Below are positions 33,361 to 45,551 of a stretch of DNA of 64,000 nt, piece after piece. Origin of the DNA: Synaphobranchus kaupii (Eukaryota > Chordata > Actinopteri > Anguilliformes > Synaphobranchidae); contig CM056378.1 of NCBI GenBank assembly GCA_029718625.1, positions 63,387,027 to 63,451,026 on the forward strand. The letters run 5' to 3'. A program made the position numbers and the translations under genes. Below the pieces are notes generated by a model. The model searched no databases, was not told the origin of the DNA, and was given only the letters and a program-made list of their open reading frames with translations. The first letter of the stretch is position 1. Each line of letters opens with the position of its first letter.

Positions 33361-33436
33361 GAAAGTTCCTGTAGCTTAGTGGTTAAGGCATTTGACTGCC
33401 GTGTAGTAGGTTGGTGGTTCGATCCCCACCTGTTCC
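33361..33436 (+). repeat. tRNA-like sequence after the tandem array
   Basis: GTTCCTGTAGCTTAGTGGTT at 33369 fits an A box and GGTTCGATCCCCACC at 33414 fits a B box with T stem. The spacing between them is near that of a tRNA, but the acceptor stem is not clean and the following DNA is T-rich. A tRNA-derived SINE head or tRNA pseudogene is more likely than a working gene. Confidence 0.55.
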
Positions 33437-33439
33437 TGA

Positions 33440-34177
33440 GTTTTTTTTGAGGCACACAATGCACGTCATTGTAAGAATGTTCTTTTTATTGCAAAGGCTA
33501 GGAAATTTCACAATATTACCTGTTATCTGTATGAATTATGAAGTCAGTAAGCCAAAACAATCTGATACCGCAACACACAAGTCTTATTTGGCCTCCTCAT
33601 TTCTGTTAACTTGCTTTGGCCTAGCGGATTCAGTATTGGCTTTCCATGTATGTGGTCAGCGGTTCAATTTCAAATTGGTACCAATGGCTAGGTTAATGTT
33701 TGCCAAAACTATTGTGCAAATGCTATGCTTCTTTTAATGTTGTTTTCACATTAAGAAACACCTTTTTATTGCAAAAGTTAAGAAATTTAACAGTATTAAC
33801 TGTTCACTGTTTCACTTGTACTTAAAAGACTTAATATGCAAGCCCTTACTGGATCGGGTTAAGATACCATCAGCAATGGCAAAAGCCGTGATTAGAAACA
33901 AATATTTGTATTTTGGGTCAACCCTGTCTAGAGTTGTCTACCATTTTGCGGTTTCTGCGTTTGACAAATGCCGCTAATGCCGCACGGTCCCCGGAAATCG
34001 CTGCTTGCAGCTATATTTATTATTATTATTATTCTCCCTTCACAGTTTGATGCAAAACATACAGTTTCATTGACCATATTCTTTTGAGATGGTAAGATGA
34101 AAAAATACAGGGCCAAGTTGCATTAAATAATTTAGGAAAGTTTGGAGAGCATTGTTTTGGAACAGCGCTAGTTTAAC
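33440..34177. other. Repeat-like spacer ending in TTA run
   Basis: AT-rich DNA in which TTCTTTTTATTGCAAAGGCT (about 33480) recurs as CCTTTTTATTGCAAAAGTTA (about 33762), a local duplication. At 33985-34033 CGCTGCTTGCAGCTATATTT and a TTA run look like the 3' end of the same dispersed repeat family as the array. No gene is seen. Confidence 0.4.
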
Positions 34178-34245
34178 ATTACATTACATTACATTTATTT
34201 AGCAGACGCTTTTATCCAAAGCGACGTACAGTAAGTGCGTACAGA
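34178..34245. repeat. Short dispersed fish repeat (AGCAGACGCTTTTATCC)
   Basis: The stretch contains ACATTACATTACATTTATTT followed by AGCAGACGCTTTTATCCAAA and GCGACGTACAGTAAG. This motif is scattered widely in fish genomes. Only the terminal piece is present. Confidence 0.6.
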
Positions 34246-35514
34246 GACATCATCATCATTACAGAACAGAAAAGGCAAAGCACATCCTTTGCATAATGTA
34301 GCAGCTATCCCTAGCTGCTCCTAGTTTAATTAGTGTGAGCTATGATAGGCAATATTGTTAGTTGTAACATTTTGATATCAATACTTTTAAAGGCAGGCCT
34401 AGTTTTTGCAAGTTGGAATTAAGGACTTACAGTGCTTTGTAGGCTATGCGTGAGTAACCTGGCATTTTTTTACGTTTATGTTTTGGTGATATATCACTTA
34501 TTTTTGTGGCTAATGTAATGTCATGTGTTTGGTAGCTAACTAATGATGATTATGCCTGAAGATAATGACATCAAGAGAGACATGCATATAGAATACATGC
34601 AAACACATGCATGCATTGTAGACATAGGCGTGAATTCAGTGCTTTAGCCTACCATAACTACAAATAAATTAAAGTGTTTGCATTCATTTTAACTGCATGA
34701 TGGTACGTAGCCTATTTTAAATGGTTGTATCGCCTACACGGTAGATGTAGCCTACAAAGCACTATTTTGTAGCTAACAAAATAATTGGTTTTGCGTAGCT
34801 GCAATAGCCTAGTAAAAGTAATGTGAAGGAAAATAAATAAATAAATATTTACCGAGGGTGTAACCAGGGAACTCCTGCATCAAAGCCAGGCACAGTAAAC
34901 ACAAGGCCATAACGTAGCAACATGTTTTTTTCGGCACTGTCCTGCCCAGAACAGTTTCAGTGTATTTTTTTTCCGGTCGTGTTACCTGCGGTAAATCGTT
35001 TGGTCTTCATGGTACCAACCATACCATGCAGGTGCAGTTTAATTTTCTGTACTGTAATGGCATTTTGACTTCTTTGGTAGTAGTAGGTTCGTTTTCCTGA
35101 CCAGCTGACTGACGTTCAAATTTCTCTGGCAAAGCTATTTCCCAGAGATCTTTGCATGATAAAAGAAGACAATACTACTACTGTCAAAGAAGGTAGCCTG
35201 CCACAGATAATCATTATGTTTTATGTTGTATTATTATTAAAATGAATAGTGTTTGCAATAGACATTGTCTGCAGAAGTAGACTATGCCATGTTCAGAGGC
35301 TATTGTAATTTTTTAAAAAGTGACTAACCATGAAACAGATGGCTTTGCAGAAATACCCGAAATTCTTAATTTTCGTAGTAGTCAATTTTATGGTCACATT
35401 GTGTTGTGTGAAAAGGATAAACTGAACAGAGCTGAAGTGAAGAAATGAATGTAGACATAATAAAGAAATCTTGGCCGAGGCGAGCATTGAAGCTTCGGTT
35501 TCCACACTGACCTT

Positions 35515-35980
35515 TAGTACTGCTCCGGAGCACGGGCATCTCCCCCTGCTAAACAAGAGATGACCAGAAACTAAAGATACTAAAGCAGATCCAAACAACA
35601 GGTGGAAGCTGGGGTGGTGGAGGGTGACAGCAAATTTCTTTTAACACAAGCTATATGAAACAAAGAGCAGCACATCAGCATTCAAGCAGTACAGAGATAA
35701 CTAATTCTTGGCTTAAAAAGGGCGCTTCATTAGAGGTGTGTGCATGTGATTGGTTGAGTATGTGACACGTGATTGCTAGCCGACCATGGTTCTCCGACAG
35801 AACTTGCTCTGCGAACCCGTTCGTGATGCTCATTTCTGTCAGGACAACTCATGTATTTAAATGACATGTTTAATGAATGAATGTGCTGCATAATTATTTT
35901 AGTTTGGTGGTGAATGGATCTGCTTTAGTACTGCTCCGGAGCACGGGCATCTCCCCCCGCTAAACAGGAACTGATTACCA
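35515..35980 (+). repeat. Duplicated ~50-bp block with CTCCGGAG
   Basis: TTTAGTACTGCTCCGGAGCA with CGGGCATCTCCCC occurs at about 35514-35549 and again at 35927-35962. In both places it is followed within 10 bp by GCTAAACA and then ACCAGAAAC. The copies are in the same orientation about 413 bp apart and nearly identical, in DNA that otherwise differs. Confidence 0.6.
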
Positions 35981-36026
35981 GAAACCCCCAACAGCCCCCC
36001 AACAGCAGATCATCCAGTACCCAACC

Positions 36027-36410
36027 TCGCCTGCTGTCACCTGAGATCAGGAGACCATGTCAATATCCCTCCAGCATGGAGCTAGAACACAGCTGTGATC
36101 TTGGACCAGACATTGGCCATACTAACATTATGTGACAGTAGACTATGTGTACAGCAGAGCACCTGCTGTTTCCTGAAGATCAGGAAGACCATATCGATAT
36201 CCCTCCAGCACAGAGACAGAACACGCCTGTGTTCTTGGATCAGACATTGGCCATACTACACAATGTGACGCCTAAGTAGGCTATGTGTAGCCTGGCCGCC
36301 CTGGCCATGTGGCTTATACTATCTAGTGAGAAAAGCTATGTGTAACAACAGGGCACCTGTTGCTTCCAGAAGATCAGGAAGTCCTGAATCAATATCCCCA
36401 TTAACCACTG
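36027..36410 (+). repeat. Imperfect ~130-bp tandem repeat, about 3 units
   Basis: Each unit has CACCTG(C/T)TG, AGATCAGGA, TATC followed by CCTCCAGCA, AGAACAC, and CAGACATTGGCCATACTA. Units begin at about 36028, 36160 and 36347; the third lacks the right half. They follow directly on the second CTCCGGAG block. Confidence 0.55.
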
Positions 36411-36487
36411 CACGAGAAACCTGATGACAGCGGGATCGTAAAAGTACATACAAATTTTTAGTCAGTACCCAGCAACCATCATATTTC

Positions 36488-36527
<40 letters not shown>

Positions 36528-39500
36528 TGTATATATTTTTAAGCTAGTAGCAAATGTCAACAGCACAGATGACAGAATTTTGCACAGAACCCACTGGATG
36601 AGCCATTGCCGGCATCGTTCATGAACAGAGGCTTTTGAGGGGCTGTGGTCATAGCGACACTCACATTGGATATCGGTAACAAACCCCCCCCCCCCCCACC
36701 CCAAAAGTCTTACCCGGATATGTTATGTGACTAGTGGAACATCCACTATACTATACTATAATAACCCACTCGCTTCAAGAGACGATGTGACAAAACGCAA
36801 TGCTATTGTATTCCTGAGTCGACCTAGTCATTCTAATTTTCACGTGAACCTATAGCGATTTGAAGCCAGGCCACTGTGGCCATATGGAATACCATCAGAA
36901 GCAAGCGATTAGTGTCAACTTGCCATAAGGATTTGATTACCATTACAATGCTTAGCCATTTGAATTATTTGCCATTAGAAATGGTTTGCCTTTAGAATAA
37001 AGCAATAAGCCCAACATTCCATCACATATACATAGCCTATGAAGCAGAATAAGCCATGCTGTAAGAAATTAACCTGGCGATCCAGCAATATGCAATATCC
37101 AGCAATCCATCACATATGCAATGTGAAGCGGCAAGGTGAAACTTAATAGCAGCAGCTTTACGATGCATGAGAGCTCCTGAGCCTTTGAGCACGATAAAGG
37201 TTTGTTTTGTTAAATACTCAGGCTTCCCAAGTTTTTTCAAATTTAGCACATTTCGATTTGTTCCCCTCATCAAGTATTGTCTTATGTTTTTATTCCCACA
37301 TGTAGAGCTTCACATTTCATTTGCCAGGTTCCCACCCACTTTTAATATTTTATTTATATCTCAGGAAAAAAATCAAGTTTAGCTTAGAGCGGATTATAGT
37401 AGTTCCCTCTCTGCCCCTTAGCGGCAACAAAGATTTTTACCTTAGGAGCGAATCAGTCTAACCGGTTTGATAGGATTTTTGAACTCTTACTAATATCGAT
37501 TACAAACTGAAGCACAATGTTATCCTCCTCCGTACTTTCCAAACGCTAACAACTCTTCCACCAACTCTACCTCCAAAAAAACCAAACCCATGGTAGTATT
37601 GACTTGCGTTGAAATAGCCTGAAAGACTTATACAGAAGCAAACTGCGCTAGCTGCAGGCAGGAAGTGAGCGTTTAAATGAAGACTGGTTTTTGCCCCTTG
37701 CTTTTAGAGTTTAAACTACGCACCAACAGCGCCCCGCCAGCACCAGTTGCAGACACCGCATACACCAATGCAGCCTCCAAATGCATATAACACGCACACA
37801 AATGCCGCTTTTAGCTTCAGAACACACTAGCATTTATTTTACTTAGCTGCAGAGAGCACATAAACTAAAGGTCTTACGCACTGGCCATACTCATTTACAA
37901 GAATAAATCGCATGTTGTACATAAATTTTGCACATCAAATTCTAAATTTATTTTGCAAGAAGGCAGCATTTTTATTCTGACTCCAGCCATTATGTAATGC
38001 TGCTTTTGCTTTAGCTGCATTGAGCACGCTTTGAGAAATACGAAATGTGAAAACGATTCCTGCAGTAATGCAACGTTTACATTTAGCCAGTGGGCATGCT
38101 CTGGTTCCAAAAAGCATCATAGTCTAACATGGCAGCCTCCATGAATTGGCTTCATGTGCCAATGAGCAGCTCTCATAGGAATCCACGGAACCGGTGTAAC
38201 TGCATGAGCTGCATCAAATGCTCCACTTATCCTCTTTATCTAAAATCATTGGCTGCATCCTCTGCACGAACGTCATCTCGTCGTTTCCGCTTCCGGGGGC
38301 ATGTTACGTATGTATCAACCCCTTATTGGATACAAAGCTACCACGTGATTGTGCACTTTGAGACCGTTTTGCGCTTGCGTACATGTAGTTACTGTTTACG
38401 TTATTTGACAACTTGCTAACAAAACATAACAAAAGCATAAGCGAGCTAAGCTACTGTGGTTAAGCTACCAGGAAAAATAAACCTTTCACTCTGCATCAAA
38501 ATTCCAAGGTGACAGGTGCCAGTAGCCTACGTTAGCAAATCTAAATGCAATCGATTATGTCATAGCAACACCAAAAAAAAAATACGCTACACATGATTGG
38601 GTTATAATCTCAAGTGTGTGTGAGTCAACAAAGTTAAATTTAAAAAAGTTACTATTAGCCAAACGATATTTAATTAACATTGCTTTATGTTAGCTGCATG
38701 CTAGGTAAGCATTGGCTAGATGAATAGAACGCTGAATTCAGCACACGACATGTGGTTTGGACTTAACAAAATGGTGAGATCTGTAATCGGAATTTGTTTG
38801 TTGAATAAAGTGGAGAAATCAGTAGATGAGCATTTGGTTAAAATCTAGGCAAAAATTTTATTAACCCATATACAGTCTGTCTATTAATCAAACACAACTA
38901 CGACGACTGTGTCCGAATAGTCAGAATCAGCACACTTACCTACTATTTGAGTATGCCAGTTGAGTATACTATTTAAATAAAGCTGTTAAATTAGGCTAGC
39001 CTTACCTACGTGGCCAAATTGAGTGTTCTCAATATCCCCAGATGATATAGCCAAAGAGTGTAAAGGAAACTGATATAGCCTACTTATGTCCGGGTTTATA
39101 TGGAGGATATTTCGCATATTTCATGTCACTGCAGTATAGCCTACAGTAAGCAGTATGCTAGTACACAGGACGCAGTAAATAGGGCATTCACAATGCCTTT
39201 CTCTACAACACTGTTATGACCCAACAATACTATCCGAGATGATTTGACATTACCTTTTTGTGCTTTCATCACAATTCATTACTTTTTTGTATCACTTCCA
39301 GGTTCTTTAGACTACTTACCACAAAATAGGCCACATCACCTAACACTTTCACCTTCACTATATCCCTTATACCGCATTACCAGTTCATACCATTTCCAAC
39401 TTTTATTTTCCACCTCACACTATACCTTACCATCTTTCTATGCCATTTCCAGCAACTGATAACACTGTGAGGCAACCACACCTACAATACAGGAATTGTT

Positions 39501-39727
39501 AATCTAGTTGTCGTGGTTTCTGGCAGCCTGCTGTTGTTTCTGCGGTCGTTCTTTCGTTTGACGACATCGGGGCAATCTATGAGATTTTTCGCCTGGCAAT
39601 TATTCCTTTCACTTGTTTTGGATTTCCTGCCGGTTATAAATAATGTCTTTGCTATTTGACTATCAGAGTCAGTAAGGTAAAGGATAGCGGTCTCTACGTT
39701 TCTGGTTGTTACTCGTCAGAAACAGTA

Positions 39728-41001
39728 CAGTGGTGTTCACAAAAATAGCAGTACAACATCAGTAACCTGATGGACCACTGTTATTAGTAGTAGTGATATT
39801 TCTGCATGGCAAATAATTTACTTGTAGATGTAGTAGTGTAATAGAAATACAACAGACCCAACTGTCATGACATGCACGCTGCTTGTTCTGAGTAATTGAC
39901 TCATTCATTGAAAGGGGCGTGTTCAAAATAATAGCAGTGTGGAGTTTAATTAGAGAATTCATTCATTCTGTGAAAAAACAGGTGTCATTAATTGTCCTTT
40001 ATTAAGGAAGAAGGGAAACAAATGTTTCACACATTGTTATAAAATATATTTCCTTCTGAATTGCTAAGTAAAATGGGCCGTTCCAAACATTGTTCGGAGG
40101 AACAACGTAATTTGATTAAAAAGTTGATTGGAGAGGGGAAAACGTATAAAGAAGTGCAGCAAATTATAGGATGCTCAACTAAAATGATCTCAAATGCTTT
40201 AAAATGGCAACAAAAACCCGAAACACGCGGAAGAAAACGAGCAACTACTGTTAAAACGGATCGAAGAATAGTCAGAATGGCAAAGATTCAGCCAATCATC
40301 ACCTCCAGAAAGATCAAAGATGATCTAAAATTACCTGTAAGTGCTGTTACAGTCAGAAGACGTTTGATCGAAGCTAAGCTATCAGCAAGAAGCCCCCGTA
40401 AAGCACCATTGTTCAACAAGACAACGACCCCAAACACACGAGTAAGCGAGCAACATCTTGGTTCCAGACAAAAAGGATTGAGGTAATGGAGTGGCAAGCT
40501 CAATCCCCCGACCTCAACCCCATTGAAAACTTGTGGGGTGACATTAAAAATGCAGTTTCTCAAGCAAGACCCAAAAATTCACAGGAACTGTGGAATGTAG
40601 TTCGTTCATCCTGGGCTGAAATGCTTGTTTCTAGGTGCCAGAAGACTCGATGCAACGCAGATGCGCAGCAGTTATCAAAAACAATGGTTATGCAACTAAA
40701 TATTAGTTCAGTAATTTAAAGTGAAGTTAAATCTTGAAAAATTTCTTCAGTTTATACAGTAAGTGTTTGAGTTTGAAGAGAAAAATGTCGACACTGCTAT
40801 TTTTTTGAACAGATTAATATTCCTTTTCTTTGCTTCCTGTAAAAGAATAACGCAGACTTGATAAAATTTGTTAATGCTTTGATTTGGAATTGAATGTGTA
40901 ATGTTTCCACTACATTTGAAATATGGAACTAAAAGCTATTAAAAAATATTTGCACTTTATTCACTTTTTTTAACGCACTGCTATTTATTTGAACACCACT
41001 G
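39728..41001 (+). mobile_element. Tc1-like transposon, 1274 bp, internally deleted
   Basis: Ends CAGTGGTGTTCACAAAAATA and, in complement, CAGTGGTGTTCAAATAAATA are flanked by TA (39726-39727 and 41002-41003). Inner direct repeats with AATAGCAGT occur at about 39927 and, in complement, 40791-40799. The transposase gene between them lacks its middle. Confidence 0.88.
40073..40719 (+). pseudogene. Tc1-like transposase, middle deleted
   Basis: The ATG at 40073 starts MGRSKHCSEEQRNLIKKLI, a paired-like helix-turn-helix (KTYKEVQQIIGCSTKMISNA), then the GRKR AT-hook-like linker and a second HTH (ITSRKIKDDLKLPVSAVTVR). After RKAPL the sequence jumps, with a frame change near 40410, to VQQDNDPKHTSKRATSWFQ (second catalytic Asp) and EWQAQSPDLNPIENLWGDIK (last acidic residue). 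The segment with the first catalytic Asp, about 100 residues, is lost, so the protein cannot be active. Confidence 0.87.
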
Positions 41002-41689
41002 TAGGTAGTCCAGTTAAAGTAAAGTTAGGGTAAAGATTTATTTAGTCTTTTTGTTTCCTTTTCTCTCTTTATCCTTTTATATTCCGTTACCTTTTGTTCA
41101 GCTCCTTCACACCCAGAGCTGTAGGTAACAGGTTCTTTTTCTATTACGTTTCTTTCGCTCTTGTTACACGGGCTTTCTTTTGTTTTTCTCTGACCTCTAG
41201 TTATACACCTCTTGTGTGAATGCGTGAGGTTTACTACTCGCTATCGCCGAGTTTGCCCTCTTTTGGGGTTGTTTTGTGTTGGCTTATGCTGGGAGGTTTT
41301 GATTCCCATTATTTTGTTTAATTTCTCCCATTACTGCGGAGCTGTCTGCTTAGTGGTGTATTTCTCACAAAATACGCTTTCAGATTCCTTGGTTGTGGCG
41401 TTTGGTTCTCAGAACCTTACACTCCCCCTTACACTAGTTGCTTCTTTGTATCACTTCCACATTCTTTAGACTACTTACCGCAAAGTACATCACCATCTTC
41501 TAACACTTTCACCTTCTTTAGATCCCTTTATACCGCATTAACACGTTATACCATTTCCACCTTTTATTTACCACCTCACACTATACCATATGATATTAAC
41601 ATCTTTCTATACCATTTCCAGCAATTGATACCACTGCGAAGCAACCACACCTACAATTTCTTTAGAAATAGTTAATCTAGTTTTAAATT

Positions 41690-42265
41690 ATTATTGTTTA
41701 TTTATATATTTATTTTAATATTTTAAATTATTATTGTTTATATATTTATTTTAGTATAGGCCGAAGTATACCTTCTTGATATGCATCTCAGTGGCTCAGC
41801 CTGTAGGGGCACCTGGCTAGACTTTCCCCATGCTTTTTACGAGCCGCAACGTCGTATGTTCGAATCCGACATTTTTTTAGCCGACTCTCTCCCATTCCTC
41901 TTGTCTCTAGGCTGTCCAATAAATCTGAAAAGCTTTTACACTTATTTTAAGAAAGTATACTCTATGAGAGTAGGCTACTTATAAACCTTTGTAGGGTCCA
42001 CCTTGTTCACTCAACCTAATTGTTTTATCAAGTAGGCTAGTCTATCATTTGATATCATGAGACACCCCAGCATCAGTATAGAGACAAGAGGAAGGGGAGC
42101 GAGTCATGCGGCAAAAGGTCAGATTCGAAGACGTTGTGGCTTGCAGAGATCACGGAGTAGGATACCTACTCGGTGAGCGCCGGAGACACAATTCAAGAAA
42201 GCATATTTTGGCGTGTACTAAAATAAATACAAAAATAAACAATAATAAAAATACTTCGGTTTATA
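41690..42265. repeat. Imperfect palindrome with tRNA-like arms
   Basis: The left arm (41690-42000) and right arm (about 42070-42265, in complement) share TTATTATTGTTTAT, TATTTTAGTA, a tRNA-like part and CCTCTTGTCTCTA. The left arm has GTGGCTCAGCCTGTAGGG (A box) and GTATGTTCGAATCCGAC (B box), with a CTGTCCAATAAA end. The tRNA-like unit recurs on the minus strand at 46625-46830. This looks like two oppositely oriented copies of a tRNA-derived SINE, or a MITE that captured one. Confidence 0.55.
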
Positions 42266-42670
42266 CTTAGCCTACAGAAAAAAGAGAATATTAAAAATAG
42301 TGAACTAGACTCATAGGACTAGCCTAGTGTAAGCAGTGCTCACTGGATATCTTTAGCTTACTTTTGAGTTTTATTAACTAAAAAGTGGCCTGTTTAGTCC
42401 CTAAGTGTAGCCTACGGTTTTTATTTTTTTTAAAGGGTTTCTGTGCTGTTATGGTTTTGAAAGCTCTGCGCTATGATGGCTATGATGCAGCTTTGGCAAA
42501 AACTGGTATGCAGTAGCCTAACAGCATAGCCTTTTTCTTTTATAATTTTTTTTGTTTTCAGAGGGGTTATTTCCCGACTTGTGGCGAAAGTGCCACCATG
42601 GTGATAGCCTATATTTACGTTAACATCTTTCCTAGAACGTAAGAAGAAATTTTATGACAATGTAACATTG
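42266..42670 (+). repeat. Copy of the inverted-repeat arm (right-arm orientation)
   Basis: The arm includes GTTTATACTTAGCC, CACTGGATATCTTTAGCTTA, GGTTTCTGTGCTGTTATGGT, CTATGATGGCTATGATGCAG, GTGGCGAAAGTGCCACCATG and ends AAGAAATTTTATGACAATGT. It aligns with 46860-47220 and, reversed, with 45552-46010. The matching left arm of this copy is not seen, so it is a truncated element or an isolated end. Confidence 0.65.
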
Positions 42671-45551
42671 GGGAGGGCAAAGAGAGCGAGAGTCAGTGAA
42701 TAGTAAAGTAAGCAAAATTAGCATCAAAATGGATTGCAATGTCGACATCGTTGAGGCCGATGAGCAGGAAAATCCGCTTTCCAACGTTTGCTATGGACAG
42801 CAGCCTTAAAATTTCAAGCCGGCTAGATGTCCGAGGGCCCGGGAACAGGCAAGAATGAGGAGAAACAACGGGGTGCGGCAAGAGATGGAGTTGTGGTCTG
42901 AGGAGCACCTGTGCGAACTGGACAGACGTCTTGGAGAGTGACTGGTGCCCCAGTAAACAATCTTTGTTGGCCCAACGTTGGTCCACTGTCATTTTCCAAC
43001 GTTGGCCAACGGTTGTTTTTGCTCATCGGTTTGATGTTAGCCCAACCATGATGGCCCAACATCGCACTTCTTTGTTCTTACAATGATGGCCCAACCGTTT
43101 ATCTGCACGGATGGCCGAACCTCGCCAGCCAACTATAATCCGTATGCTGTTCTGCATCGATTATTGCATTTGGTTCTAGAACGTTGTGCCTGCACTAATG
43201 GCTCAATGTCGGACACCTGTTGCTACACAACCAACAAACTTTAGCCGACGATTTATTGCATTACTGATTACAACCATTGATTATAATAAAAAGTAGCCTA
43301 TTGTCTAGGTGACTGTCAACTAGTGATATATCCCTCTTACAATTATTGGTAGGCTATTTAGTGTTTTCATGTTTCACAATCACAACTCCATATGTTGTTC
43401 TGCACCATAAACATGCTTAGTTAAACTGAATAAATGATGAACAAGATTATTAATTAAAAAAAGAGATTTATTAACATTTTAATCAAACATTAACACATTT
43501 TTTATAGGCTAATAAAAAAACGAATAGGCCTCTCAACATGAAATTAAAATGAATCATTAATACTGATTATATTAATACTGCAATACTGATAATCTAATGA
43601 CAAAATAATGTCTAGCCTGCATTAAAACACTAATTAAGCATATGTAATAGAAGTAGGTAGATTATAACTGAATTTATTTTAAATCCAATTTTTAAATGTA
43701 GGCAAATTTTTACAATCAGTAATGTAATTAAAACTTGCGGTTCTTGCTTTCTTCCCTCTGTCGCGTTCTTTTGTCATACCGCATCCAAATTATTTTTTTT
43801 GCACAAGTAACGATATATCAGCATCTGTGGCATCTTTAATGTTTCCCCGCACTGCTCCTGAAAGACAGAAAACAAAATGATGACTCATTAATGTTTTATG
43901 TTAGATAACGCCACTTTAAGATTTCTAAATGTTATTGTAACAGTGCGTGGCGGATTGGCTATCAGCTGTTAACCCTAAAGCAGGCACAACGTTAAAAAAG
44001 TAGTCATAAAAATAAAAATAAAATGTTGTATGGTATTTTAAAGTTAAACTGGCCTCAACAAAAAAAAATCAACTTATATCTAGGCTAGGCTATATAGCTT
44101 ATAGGCTATATGAGTGTTTAATTAGTTTGCATGTGAAACATGCAAAGTAGCTACTGTTCTTCATCAGGATCTTTCTTCTTATTATTCTTCTTCTTTCTTC
44201 CCACATTTGTAAACGCTTCTTGTCCTACAGTTTTTATACTACCCATACAACATGCATACCATATTGTTCTACTTTATGTCGAGTATATTGCTATTCAAAA
44301 TCTTATTGATACTAATTATAGTTTATTAATTATTAGCCATTAAACATGAAATTTTTGCCATTGAAAATGAATGGCGCCCATTCATTTCCTATGGGACGCT
44401 TCCTCACAAGATGGCCGCCAAATTCAACCATTTTTTGTCCAATCAGGATGATTTACTAAATGTTACATGCTTAGTCCTGCCAATAGGACACGTAGAAAAA
44501 TCTGAAACGCTGCCATCTTGTTTTTGTGCTTTGAAGCGAGCTATGCCAACCTGATTTAATAACCAAATACTTATACTGTAATAGTGCTAATGTCACAATA
44601 ATATCAAAACAGACAGGCATCATACATTTATAAAACTAAAATTTCCCATGCAAATTTATTATTTTTTAAAATTTTGTATTTATTTATACCATTTTATGAA
44701 AAGTGCATTTCGCATAAAGTAGCCTAATGTTAGGTCTAGCCTTCAGCCAGTCAGCTGTCAATCATTCTAACCTAACTTGAGAAAACTACGTTCCGTAGTT
44801 TACTTAATAAATACTTCACCCCGAACCACAAAAATGCTTAGCTAGACCTAAGGTGATGCAACTAAGATACAACGGATAAAAACTTCTTAGTTTTGTGAAT
44901 CACGCGGTATAACATGTTGCTACGGTTTCACCTCCACAGCCCTCACAGTGTGCGATGATCGCGATGTCCGCGATGTCATTGACACAGAGAGAATGCGATT
45001 TGTGTGCGTCTAAACAAGGGGACATGAAACACTTGGTATTGTGTTTCTTTTTGTTAACCTTAGTTAAGACATAGGCTACCTTCTTAAGGCTTCCTTTTCC
45101 CATATTTTCTCCTGTTGCAATAAACCATTTGTTGTTAATGTAACCCGGTGGGAACGGGTGATGATAGCCGATATCCGCCCGGATGCTTTTAAATGTGCTC
45201 TCTTTTTTTTAAGGTGGTGTCGAAAGTTTGTCGCTTGTAGCTAGCTTCGCAGTTAACAAAGCTCTGGCATCCTGGATTGTGTGATGTTTGCTTAAAACTC
45301 AGATGCATTTTTGGTTGCATATTCAACATTAAATGGTTATCTGCGGTAGGCTATAGAATGGAATCTGCATCCGTGTGAGTATTTGTTTGTGGTTACGATA
45401 TCTACTGTGGTGTTTTAACTAGCCTACGTCTATTGTATTGGTAACCCTGAATTAATAAAATTAACTAGTTGTTTATTGAAAACCTTGTTTATAGCTACAG
45501 AGTGGGATTCATTGTAGGCGCATACTGCTCATGTAAGCTATTATAGCCTAC
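42671..45551. other. No gene recognised; minor repeats
   Basis: At 42965-43130 CCAACGTTGG and GATGGCCCAAC words repeat, a degenerate short-period repeat. At 44150-44420 there is TTCTTC-rich DNA followed by GAATGGCGCCCATTCATTTC, part of a dispersed repeat. Frames at 42693-43062 and 44900-45103 have no homology. Confidence 0.4.

Larger units (their letters stand above)
34246..39277. other. Long stretch without a recognised gene
   Basis: Five kilobases of AT-rich DNA with many TAGGCTA-type words. Besides the repeats listed separately (35515-35980, 36027-36410, TTA run 36489-36523, C-run 36686-36699) I see no protein homology, no clean terminal repeats and no RNA gene. Frames such as 38129-38419 carry no domain. 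The CpG-containing block at 38250-38300 could be a small regulatory or repeat remnant. Confidence 0.4.
39509..41433 (+). mobile_element. Solo LTR (~650 bp) holding a Tc1 insertion, TSD CTAGT
   Basis: The LTR starts TGTCGTGGTTTC and ends CCCTTACA, with CTAGT at 39504-39508 and 41434-41438. A GGTTATAAATAATG TATA-like box lies at about 39632. Subtracting the Tc1 element (39728-41001 plus one TA) leaves about 649 bp. No internal retroelement genes are present. Confidence 0.75.
39278..41690 (+). repeat. ~235-bp tandem duplication split by a solo LTR
   Basis: Bases 39278-39508 and 41434-41690 are homologous in the same orientation (TTTGTATCACTTCCA, TTCTTTAGACTACTTACC, CTAACACTTTCACCTTC, GCAACCACACCTACAAT, GTTAATCTAGTT). 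Without the LTR at 39509-41433 they would abut, so a tandem duplication existed before the LTR landed at the junction or in the first unit. Confidence 0.7.

Noticed and set aside
33361..33436. Functional tRNA gene
   Set aside because: Both boxes present but acceptor ends do not pair cleanly; adjoins a repeat array. Left as tRNA-like.
38129..38419. 96-codon frame as a gene
   Set aside because: No domain, no related sequence recognised, no splice context.
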